Assembly: GCF_047663525.1 (NCBI RefSeq)
Contig: NC_092604.1
Coordinates: 11,581,501 to 11,645,500, forward strand
Length of the DNA: 64,000 bases
DNA from: Anas platyrhynchos
Taxonomy: Eukaryota; Chordata; Aves; Anseriformes; Anatidae
Direction: 5' to 3'
In this document: positions 54,241 to 64,000 of the stretch, in pieces
Numbering within the stretch: the stretch's first letter is position 1
Layout: the number at the start of each line of letters is the position of its first letter
Program-made: the position numbers and the translations under genes
Notes under the pieces: generated by a model
The model's input: the letters and a program-made list of their open reading frames with translations, nothing else
The model's database searches: none
Told to the model about the DNA's origin: nothing

Positions 54241-57200
54241 AAAAAGTGAGTGTTGTGAGGCCGCGGGGGAAGAAAGAACAGGGAGAGATAAAAATAAATA
54301 AATACAGAAATCAGGCTCGGTGAGTCAGGTTTGTGGTGTCTGCCTGCTGGTCCTGGCACCTTCTGGGGATCTGAGACAAGCGGGTCCCTGAGCTCCTGGT
54401 TAAATTCAGTGCCTGTGGCGGGGAGAAGACCCGAGATGGAATTTGTGGGAAATGCCGTGTAGAGTATGGGTGTCCTAAAAGGCCTTTAAAGTGCTCTGGG
54501 CATCGCGTTTTACCCAAGGGACGCTCTCAGGATGGAGGCAGCGGTTCTGAGGCGCTGATGTGGTTTTGTTTGGAGGGGCAGTGAAGTGCTCTGGCTTTTC
54601 TGCTGCACTCTAGGGTGTGAAAAGCGTTAACAAAGTCTAAAACAAAGCGTAGGTGCAGTATTGGGTATACACGTTTTTAGACGTAAGGAGACGGAGGCCT
54701 ACCCAAAAATAGGCCCTGACGAGTTTGTCATGTGCTGGGGGCTGCTGACTGCCGAGCAGAAACTGAGAAAAACAAGAAACACAGAGCACTGGTGGTTTCC
54801 AGGCTTTTCAAACACTCATTACTTCCATGGGTCTTCTTTATTTATAAAAGCAGTATTTTTCCTGCTTTCTTTGCATAAGCTTGTGTCACATTTTCACCTT
54901 CTGATTTGATTTGCTTTTGGCCAATTTACCATAGTCTAAGTCTTCATAAAGACTTTCTTTTAAAGGGTGCACTTTTATACTTGTGGATGTTGGCCTGACC
55001 AGCAAATGCAAATTGGCGTTATTTGTCCATCTCGAAACCAGAATGGGTGGGTTTGAGCAGGAGACTGCGAACAGCCACACTTCTCATTGGTGGCTGCATC
55101 TGAAAAACATTTCACCTGCATACACTGACTCAACATTTATTTTTCAAAAATATTTACTCACCTGCTAGGATGTTTCAAGGATCTTTGTGGATGCAGACTC
55201 AACTGTACTTGAAAATTCCTTAATCATTGTGGTTGTATTTAATAATTGAGTATGGATCAGTTAAATTGGTGCAACTTTTTGCTTAAATAGAAGGCCTGTG
55301 CTAATAGAAGTAATTTTTATTCCAATTCTCATTTGTTAAACCTTGGTAATATTGTTGCAAGCTTAAAGATAATGCTCCTGAAAAATGGGAGCAGAGCTTG
55401 CTTTCGTGTAATTTGCATTTTTCATTTTGAAATTTGGTCCTTTCAGGACAGGCTTTAAGGCTGAAGTTGTTGCTGCTGTGTTCCTAACCATGCATTTAGT
55501 TTTATTACAGTAGTGTCCAAAGTGGACATTCTAGTTAATTGTACTTTTGATATCGTAGAGGGTGGTTGAATCTATGCACCAAAATTTTTGTGGACAGGAA
55601 TTGTGTGCAGAAGTAACAAACCCTTGGAAGTCCCACCTCCAGCAACCCTTTAATTATATGCAGAAATAATCCTGGCCAGTTGTTCCAGATACAGGAACTC
55701 CTTCTAGAAATTGCTTTATTTATTTGTTGAGGAACGATTTTAACCTTGCCCTTCTTCAGGAAGCAGCTTGTGTGTTAAATACGTGATTCTCAAGTAGCAC
55801 TCAGAGGGGATCCTTGTGATGCACTCCTGATCTCCCTGACTGCACGTCACGACGGAAGGCAGCGCGATGCTGGTAATACACGTGCTGCAGGCAGCACACA
55901 AGGTTTGTGCAAGGAAGCATGTTCCTAGCGATGCACTACGGCTGGTGTGCTGGTATTCTGTAGCATTTCACAAGTGGGAGCAGCATTTCAGTCCGCCAGC
56001 CTGCTGGATTGTCAGTTCATTTATCCCGTGTATTCACGTGATTGCTGGAACTCGTTTAGCATAAACAGAAATGGGGTTGGTTAACGTGGTGTCATTCAGC
56101 TGCCCCTTCCCTGTAGTTTGTGAGTTAGTCAAGTTGTTTGGAGTCTCTAACGTAACTTCGGTCAGAAATTTTCTTTCACTTACATTTTTGTTATAAATTC
56201 GGAACAACCTTCAATATATTTAAACATTTTTCTCAGATTTAACAAAATACTCCATGTGGAATAGGCCTTGCTAATTGTTCTACCCTGCAGAGCTCTGAAT
56301 GCTACAAGAACACTTGTACTCTGTCGTAATAGCAAACTCCATGGGTATTTTCCTTTGCCCTCTCTACAGCATGCAGCGAGTAGAACCGAGTTATGTATTA
56401 TTTCAAAAATGCTAATGCTGTTTAAAAATTCAGCAGCGTAAAACCCCCAAAATCTATGCTGCAGTGATAGTGTGAACTTACACAGCCTACGCTGTGTACT
56501 CCAGCAACTTCCACATCCCTTAGAGACGAGAAGCTCCTTTTTAAGCAGAAGCAAATGCTAAGCAGCACACATCCCAGCTGGTGCTCTTTAACCCAAGTGT
56601 TTAGCTGGGGATGCGTTCCATTGTTGTACGTGGGCTATTTGCATCAGTTCATAGAGCTGCTATTCAGCCTGCCGAGGAGGATGGAGACAGGTGGAAAAAG
56701 GAGGAGGAGTGGTGGAAGTTGAATGAGATAGATACCCAGAAGCCGAAGTTTTGTTTTATTTATTTTGCATTTTGTTTGATAAAATGGACTGTTGTATCCT
56801 TTGTGTCTGTGTGAATACGTGCCCATCTGCTCTAGAATGCTTGTAGTCACTCCTGGTGCCTGTTCAGCTGTTGGCATGTTCAGCACAACTGAAATTCCCC
56901 CTCAGCTGCCCCATCCTCCTCAAAGACAAATAAAGGTCAAGCTACATTTCCAGCACAGCTAGGAATACAGCTGACAATCAGATCTTGAACTTGATGATGC
57001 TTTCATGCTCCTTGCTATAAAAGCAGATTTAATTTTTAGTGCTTTTTTGGTTTATGTTTTATTGATCTTGGGGAATTGTGATGCATCTTCAAATTCTGCC
57101 CAGAGCTGTCTTGATTCAGCTTAGCTTTAAACAGTAGCTGTACAAGGAGCCTCTTGGAGGGGATCTTTAAAGTGATTGCTACAGCGGAGCATGGCTCGAA

Positions 57201-60200
57201 AAGACGAGTTCCTGGCAATGTGAGAAGGAAAAAAGGCTATGAATGAATTGAAAGCTTTTATTGAAGTTATATAAGCACATTTATAGAAATACTTGAACTC
57301 TTGTGGTTACGGTTATTAAACATTTATAAAGGAAACTCAGCCATTTAGCGCTCTGGTTAAAACTCGGGTATTTCTGAAGAATCTCTAAGGTATTCCTGGA
57401 AAGTACTAAAAGGTAAGGACATATTGGTCAGTAGGCAATATGGGAGCCTTGTGGCGAGTGTGGATTTGGAGACCTCTGAGGACACGGCAAGTTCAGCAGC
57501 TAGTGAGTCCTTTGTTAAAATTAACCCTGATATCAAATGCGTCAAAACTAAAGTTTTGTAATTGACAGCCACGCAAACGAGTAGCTGCTGGATTCATCTT
57601 ATTCAGTTAAATATATTCTGCGTGCTTATAATTGGAGTTCTGTTGCCTGATTTCCTTGGGAACCAGGCTGATCTGTCAGCTGGCACCTCTGATGACTTCT
57701 GCTGAAAATAGAAATATTTTTTTTCCAGACTGGGAGTCTGCAATTAGGATCGGTGTGCTGGATTGTGGGGAAGAAGAGAACTACGAGACATGTAAAGAAT
57801 ATGGTATTCACTACTACCCAACTTTTAGGGTAAGTGGCTTGGTATATTGCTGTATGTAAATGATGCATGGTTTATTTATAGTAACAAAAACCATAACAAA
57901 CTTATTTGTCCATAGTAATGCATGGACCCAGTTGTTCTTTATCTTGGCTTTTTCTGTGATTTTGTAGAGAAAATCACAGGGCTGATAAAAGATGGAATCA
58001 AGTTCTTCTTGCTCAGTGCGACAGATGATGCAGTTATTTGGAGTAGGAATTCAGTCCTCCATTTAGAATCTGAAAATTTTTAACTTCTCTGTCTTTGCCA
58101 GTCCGTATAATCACACTGTGAACTGTAAGCATTAGAAGAATGTGATTGAAGGAGAGGGCTGAATGAGCACTGTTACAACAGAAGAAGGATCAGTAGGGGT
58201 TTTATTGCAGAAGTTGTGGTGCTCTACTCAGATAGAAAGAGCAATGTGGTTTGTTTGTTTTTGGTCTTTAAAGTTTCGGTTATAAATTGTAATATACTCT
58301 TTGTTAGACACCGTAAGTTTTTTGTTTGTTTTTTTTTTTTTTGTAGTAGCAGAAGGCAGTCAAGCTCCACTGTCTATCCAGTCTAACCACTGGATTTGGG
58401 AAAATTTGAATAATGTTCTGAGTGTATACATAGTTTGTGGTACTGATTTGGTAATCAGTCAATTTTAGTTTGGGTTAATGTTTGTAGTAACAGATTGATA
58501 ACACTTATGAATTGTTATCAATCATATTACAATTATGAATTGTTATGGTATTTTTCCTCTGAAAGTTTGCTTGATTGTTAGAGTTTTGACAGATGAGCTA
58601 CTTTCATGTGGTTGAGAAGCCGGTCTTTGGAACTCACAGGCTAGGAGTAAAGACTGGAATAGATATGTGTTTTGTAATTAGAGCTGTGGAAACTCTTGAA
58701 GGCTTCATTGTTTCTAAACTGAGCTTTTTTTCTTAAACAGTGAAGTTATTTTCAAAGCAATAATACCAATAACACTTTTTTTTTTTTTCTCCCCACATAG
58801 TACTTCAAAGCATTTACAAAGCAGTTTACAACTGGAGAAAATTCCAGAGGTAAGACTATCCTACTGTAAGCAATACCCAAAGCAGTTGTCCTGTCAGCCA
58901 GGAATTTGTCAAAAAATTATCAAAATCCCTTGTCCTGTCAATTAGTTTAGACACCTAGACACTGAAAAGCTTTTTGAGATGTGATGTTACAATTACTGTA
59001 TTAAAATATCAGGCAGAATTTTAGACAGGTGACAACACGGAACTTTGTTTAAAAGCTTACGTTTCTTAGGTTTTGAAATGTGGTTCACAAGTGGTTAGAT
59101 TATTTAAAAAAAAAATTGGGGGGGGGGGGGGAACAAAACAAAAATCTCATGGGCATGAGTTCCAATTTGATCAATCATGGCTCTGGTGCATTTTGACCTG
59201 TCAGCCAGTTTCCAGGCATCCTGAATCTCATTGGGAGAACCCCTATTCAGATGTTGACTAGCTGAAACCAGGCTTATCCTGTGTGTCTGACAAGATCACA
59301 GCTTGAGGTGATTTGTCTGAGGACAAAAGTAATGTTGTCTTTTCCAAGGGATTAACATTCAAAAGGCCAGAGGTCAGAAGAGGGACCACCTGCACCATTA
59401 ACCCTTCATGTAGAATTAGACTGCAGTTGTACCTGTTACGTTTGGTGTTTGTGAGAGCTTCTGCATTTTTATTTCTTTCTTTTAAAGCATACAAAATGTT
59501 CTCACACTTAGTTATTTCCTTATATTGTTCTGTGGCTTTGTAACCTCACCTGGCCCATTTGGTAAGAATGGTACACCTCTGTTTTAAATCTGTGGTGAAT
59601 ATCCTTATTGCAAAAAAGCCACCGAAGCCTCCCACTGCAACTACTGTGAAAACAAGCATGGATTTAGAATGAAGCATTGTTGTAAGAGAAAATCAGCAAA
59701 GGCAGATGGCTAGGTTTGGTAAAGTCTTAATATTTTATACATTTGGGGACGGGTTGACAGTTTTTAAATACGATCTCATCTCAACATTAAAGTGAAATCC
59801 TACAACTAAATCCTCTGTTCTTCAGCCAAATAGTAACGCCCGCTTTTTGAGTCCAAATGTAAATCAAAAAAATGCCACACACAAGCACGAGAATGGTAAC
59901 AAGTTATCAACATGCAGATTTTCACACAGTTTCCTGATATTACATCTTTTTTGTAACCTGTACTGAGCAGGAGCAGACCGTGAGCTGCAAACAGTTCGCC
60001 AGATGATGATTGACTTCTTACAGAACCATTCTCAAGAGTCAAGACCGCCTGCTTGCCCATCGTTGGATCCAGTTTTGTAAGTTCTGTGTTTAAAATACAG
60101 CTGGTGTATTCTTGCTATGTTAATTTAATAAAATGTAGATCTTATTAAAGATGGAGTAAGCTTTTTGTTGTTACTAGTTCTGCTACAAGACAGGTAAAAA

Positions 60201-63200
60201 GAAATTTAATTGATAACACTGAGTTTATGGCATTCTACCTGTGCTAAATGGCTTTTCTTTTCCTAAAAGGTCCAGTGATATCACTGCTCTTTTTGACAAG
60301 AACAGCGATCATTATACTGCCGTTGTGGTTGAAAGTAATAACTCCTACGTCGGGCGAGAGGTAATGTATGATTTATGACATAATGAGTATGAATGAATTT
60401 TATCGTATCACAGCTGAGTTTTATGTTAGTTAGCCAAGCAAGAAAATTTGTGATTGTAGGACAGTATTTAAGGATGATGAGGGTCAGGTCACGTGTATTT
60501 GGGATATCACAAAGTCAAGTGATTACATAGGGCTGTTGTATTTAATTACACAAAGGAACTTGCTTACAAATGAGCACAATGTCATATTAACTTCTGTTTA
60601 CACTCAGGAGGAAGATTAATATTTCAGTTTCATTGTTAGCATAATTCTTTTGTTTCAAGAGCTGGAAGATCACAACAAAAATATTATCAGATGTTGTGTT
60701 TTTGTTACTGCTAGAGAACTGTTCATAATACTCATTCTTCTGGGCAGCTCTTAAGATTTCAACTGTTCATAATCTAAAACCTCTGTTTCTCTTTTTTTCA
60801 CATGTTTTCTAAGTTAAGATGATAACATAAAATTATTTTCACAGCTCTTAGCCACTGATGAAATGAAAGTCTTTTGGTTTTTGCTTTCCTCACCACCACC
60901 ACCCCCCCAATAATATATTTGATTTGGCATCATTTTGCCATTTAACGAGCCTGCTGTTAGCTTAGACAACTGTTACTTTTCTCCTGCTGCCAAGATCTAG
61001 GATAAGTAAAGAAAATAAATTGCACAATTATCTAGACATAATCTGTGTAGAAACATCCAATGTGTGTGAAATGTTTCTAATTAGATTTGATGCTGAGATG
61101 GCTGAGTTGTGTAAGTGGAGGGTGTGCTGCCAAAAATGAGAATCACTTTGAGAAGCAGGCTGCTTCCAGACATTTGTTTTCTGGAAGCTGCTGTGTTGAT
61201 ACAAGTGGGCATTACCAAAAAGAAGGTGATGACTGTAAAGCTCTCTAGTACTTTGTCAAACTGATTTTAAACCTTCTGTTATAGCAAAAGCTGAGTATCA
61301 TTTGAATAACAGAAAATGGAATCTGTTTTCAGAAGGACAAACATTTGCTAATGTAATATAGAATTTTAACTTTAAATAGTGAAACAGGAAATAACATTGT
61401 AATAAGGGAAAAAGGAGTGTTTAGGCTGTTTTTCTTAAATGGAAAATTTTCACTACTTAAAACTGAGTCATCATGTTCGTAGGAGTAACATTGACTGTAG
61501 TTGGCAAAGAACATTTATAGTTGAATCCTGGCAAATCTTTGAGGCATCCTTACATTATCGCCCTCTTCCGCCGCCTCTGCCATTTGCTAGAGTGTACACC
61601 TTGTAGAGAAATGTGTGCTCATTCCCAGCTGCTCCAGTGTAAAACCCCAGCATCAGGTTTAAAGAGATAATGAAGAATGTTTTGGGCTAAGACGCTGGAC
61701 TCTGAACTGTAACTTTTAGGGCATGGGCACTTATTCCTATATGCAGTCTGTACTGTGGGGTTGGTAAAGAAAGAGCTGAAGGGACAGCTAGATGCTGTGA
61801 CACCACAGACTACAGGGTTTGCCAGGCAAAATCTTGTGTTACTTTAAGCCCTTGATTATTTTCTAAGTCATGGACTTTGACATCAGAATGCCCTAAAGTG
61901 ATGGGACCGAATAAATGTTTCTTCACTTCATGAAAACTTGCCTTTAAAGTCTTATAATGTGAAACATGCCTGAGGAGTATTCTCTATGCAGTTTTGAAGT
62001 GTATGAGGACACTTCATCATTCATTCTCATGTTTTCTTTGGGTGTTAGACTTCAAAGGGAAAAGATCAGGATAGACCAAGAAAAAAAAGAAAGATAAGAG
62101 TAATTTCCAGAGTAACTTTTCTTCAGCTGAAATTGTTAGTGTCCATGGAATGCTCATAGATGCACTTTCTTGGTGAACGGCTTGATGATGCACTTGACCT
62201 GTTTACCTGTCTTGTCTTCCATATTCCCTGAAGGATGTATAACTCCTGTTACCTTTCATTGCACAGGTTATCTTAGACTTGATCCAGTATGAAAACATCG
62301 TGGTAAAGAGAGCGCTGAATTCTGATAAGCCTTTTCTAGAGAAACTTGGTATTACCTCAGTCCCTTCGTGCTATCTGATGCATCCAAACGGGTCCCGTGG
62401 ATTAATTAACATGTAAGTAGTTTCTGTCTCAGAGGAACATAAGAGAATTCACTGAAGCTATAAAAGCAGTTGCTATAACTTCCTTTCATACAGATTAAGT
62501 TATTTCATAACCATTTTTGCATGTATGTAATGACACCGTCATGGCTTGTATTCAGTACATTATGTGGACTAAAATTTTGTGTTCCATTCCTTTGTGTTTT
62601 GAAAATCGCCTGGCTTGAGCACTCTAGCAATTACTAAAGTGTATGTAGTGATCTTGTTACACAGTTTGCTCTTAAAATACACAGATATGGGTTCTGTCAG
62701 TGGAAGTGAGATTTCATATAATGGTAGGAAAGAGTAATCAAAATGGTGTGGCAGTTAATTATAACCCTTGAGATGCTCGGCTACAGTAACAAGATTATTT
62801 TCTGACAAAACTTACTTTTAAGTAGACAATTCTGAAGTAGTGCTTCATACTGGAAAGCTCTAGGCAAATGTTTGTATTTTTGGGTTTGATATGCTGATAG
62901 CAATTTGCTGGTAGTTCTTCATAAAGCATTTAGTATTATGTATATTTTTTTAATAAGAGACCTAGTATTACTTTTGCTTACCACTGTTGCCTATTTATAG
63001 CTTTAGCCTATTAATGTGATATGCCTGAAAGGAAAATGCCTGAATAAAAACAGAAAAAGATAATGACACATCAGAGCTCTAAAAACCTTGCTTCTAAGTC
63101 AAAAAGCAAGCTGTACGTATAAGCTGTATGTGTAAGCTTGTCTGCATAAGGCAAGCTGGTATTTCGATGAAGCTGATGTTCTTAATTTGTATGGAATTTC

Positions 63201-63541
63201 AAACTACTAATCCCAGTGTTTTTTTATTACTGTTCCTAAATTGAACAGTTTTGTTTTCACTTCTTAGCAAAACATCACGCATACCAGAACTGTAAAATGG
63301 AAAACAAAGTGAATATGTTATAAACTTACTAATTTGCCTTGGATGTTCTTTTAATGTGAGATGAAAAGTAATCTTTTCTTTGTTCATTTATATGCAGTGT
63401 GAAGCCTCTTCGGTCTTCCTTTTCTTCGTATTTAAAGTCGCTGCCAGGTGTAAGAAAGAAACTACTTTTGCCACTTGAGCTACCTGTTAAAGAAAACAAA
63501 GAGGAAAGCACAGAAATCAAGCAGTGGAAAGAATTTGATAA
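53778..63541 (+). CDS. QSOX2: Quiescin sulfhydryl oxidase 2, 5' part of gene
   Basis: QSOX enzymes form disulfides in secretory proteins. Electrons pass from the substrate to a thioredoxin CxxC, then to the ERV/ALR domain with FAD, then to oxygen. Seven coding exons give about 293 residues; human QSOX2 has about 698, so the helical and ERV domains and the membrane anchor lie beyond the window. Diagnostic QSOX2 stretches are [37 protein letters not shown] and [13 protein letters not shown]1 differs at each. A signal peptide is visible (residues 1 to about 25) and the first thioredoxin motif is CGHC (Cys63 and Cys66). Odd point: residue 62, normally Trp, is Ser. All exon phases agree. Confidence 0.95.
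54022..57728 (+). other. QSOX2: QSOX2 intron 1
   Basis: About 3.7 kb. The first 220 bp are very G-rich on this strand (see findings), then AT-rich sequence. No exon or known repeat recognised. Confidence 0.7.
57729..57829 (+). CDS. QSOX2: QSOX2 coding exon 2
   Basis: Acceptor TTTTTTTTCCAG, donor GTAAGT, phase 1 in and 0 out. Encodes [20 protein letters not shown] then [14 protein letters not shown]. The YPTF cis-proline loop of the thioredoxin fold and the conserved DC..E and C positions are present. Confidence 0.95.
58801..58849 (+). CDS. QSOX2: QSOX2 coding exon 3
   Basis: A 49-bp exon with acceptor TTCTCCCCACATAG and donor GTAAGA, phase 0 in and 1 out. Encodes [16 protein letters not shown], nearly identical to human QSOX2 as recalled. 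Confidence 0.95.
59119..59131 (+). repeat. G13 homopolymer in QSOX2 intron 3
   Basis: Thirteen consecutive G directly after an A run. Similar G runs lie at 38,988-39,000 and 44,168-44,178. Confidence 0.9.
59971..60076 (+). CDS. QSOX2: QSOX2 coding exon 4
   Basis: Acceptor GTACTGAGCAG, donor GTAAGT, phase 1 in and 2 out. Encodes [20 protein letters not shown] then [10 protein letters not shown], the end of the first thioredoxin domain and the linker to the second. Confidence 0.94.
60270..60360 (+). CDS. QSOX2: QSOX2 coding exon 5
   Basis: Acceptor TTTTCCTAAAAG, donor GTAATG, phase 2 in and 0 out; intron 4 is only 193 bp. Encodes [20 protein letters not shown] then [10 protein letters not shown], the start of the second thioredoxin-like domain, with an NNS sequon. 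Confidence 0.95.
60361..62266 (+). other. QSOX2: QSOX2 intron 5
   Basis: About 1.9 kb, AT-rich, no exon or recognisable repeat seen. Confidence 0.7.
62267..62412 (+). CDS. QSOX2: QSOX2 coding exon 6
   Basis: Acceptor CATTGCACAG, donor GTAAGT, phase 0 in and 2 out. Encodes [20 protein letters not shown] then [20 protein letters not shown], a redox-inactive thioredoxin-like domain with the conserved VPSCYL and an NGS sequon. Confidence 0.95.
63398..63541 (+). CDS. QSOX2: QSOX2 coding exon 7 (last in window)
   Basis: Acceptor TTTATATGCAG, donor GTAAGT, phase 2 in and 2 out. Encodes [20 protein letters not shown] and a Lys/Glu-rich linker ending WKEFD. The next exon, expected to start near the conserved LYTxDLESxLHYLL, is not in the window. 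Confidence 0.93.
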
Positions 63542-64000
63542 GTAAGTGATACTGATGTTCAGATCTTGAAATGCAGATCAATGCTTGATTATTAAAATTT
63601 GCTTGCAGTTTTTCCTTGCCACATAGGAAACTGCGCTGTCATTTATTATAAAATTCTAGTGTGGTTTAAAAATTTTTTCCACCACAGGTGATGCATCTTG
63701 AACTGAATAGGTTGGTCACTACTTAGTCATCTTCATTCTTCTGCTGAATAAAATAAAAGGCATTCATGCTTAATACTGAAAGCAGTGCTTTCAGCTGTTG
63801 ATTCAACTTAGTCCATTTCTCAGTATATTCAGATAACACTGGTGAGTTATTTCCAGCACCGAGGTTACAGCTTCTTCAAAATGCAAGTAACTGTTGTGAT
63901 CGTGAGCAGTAGTGATTCATTGGTCAAATTACTGGGCTTTCAGTATTTTTTTATTTTTTTTTCTTCCCCAGTCTTGTTTACACTTCTGGTCTGTGTATAA
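63542..64000 (+). other. QSOX2: QSOX2 intron 7, cut by the window edge
   Basis: No exon recognised before the window ends. A pyrimidine tract with an AG near 63,971 exists, but none of the frames after it match QSOX2. Confidence 0.7.

Noticed and set aside
63972-64000. Possible start of the next QSOX2 exon
   Set aside because: Frames after the AG at 63,971 do not match the expected conserved QSOX segment, so this is taken as intron.
1-64000. tRNA or rRNA genes, CRISPR arrays, DNA transposons, CR1 elements and endogenous viral genes
   Set aside because: None recognised by eye on either strand. Old diverged CR1 copies could be missed; a repeat-masking run with an avian library would decide.

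Overview
The window is vertebrate nuclear DNA, most likely from a bird. Two multi-exon genes lie head to tail on the + strand, with compact GT-AG introns, vertebrate codon use, a CpG-island promoter and simple-sequence tracts. No bacterial, viral or phage feature was seen. The order found here (a CEP350-family gene, then QSOX2) matches, from memory, the human 9q34.3 block CCDC187-QSOX2-LHX3. That block is the ohnologue of CEP350-QSOX1-LHX4 on human 1q25. The second gene reads clearly as QSOX2 and not QSOX1, so I call the first gene CCDC187 (CEP350-like) and not CEP350.

Layout. 1-12,390: no coding exon supported on either strand; it holds simple repeats and, near its end, a GC-richer stretch with a strong splice donor that may be a non-coding first exon. 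12,391-49,967: CCDC187/CEP350-like gene, rebuilt here as 33 coding exons whose splice phases all agree and which give an open frame of about 2,726 codons. The N-terminal exons carry a CEP350-like W..L..AK / RIENKL segment and basic coiled-coil blocks. The middle exons are heptad-rich. One exon of 2,873 bp holds an acidic degenerate repeat and a CAP-Gly domain, and four exons form a conserved-looking C-terminus. 49,968 to about 51,240: AT-rich 3' UTR with several poly(A) signals. About 51,240-53,280: intergenic. About 53,280-54,240: CpG-island promoter and first exon of QSOX2. 53,778-63,541: first seven coding exons of QSOX2 (signal peptide, thioredoxin domain 1, start of the second thioredoxin-like domain). 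The gene runs out of the window, so its helical and ERV/ALR oxidase domains are not present.

The two genes have unrelated roles. One is a centrosome/microtubule-associated coiled-coil protein and the other a secretory-pathway sulfhydryl oxidase. Their adjacency reflects conserved synteny, not shared function. The points most worth checking are a Ser in place of the Trp before the thioredoxin CGHC motif in QSOX2, an atypical CAP-Gly ligand-binding loop in the CEP350-like protein, and the short, phase-consistent exons that make the CEP350-like model complete.
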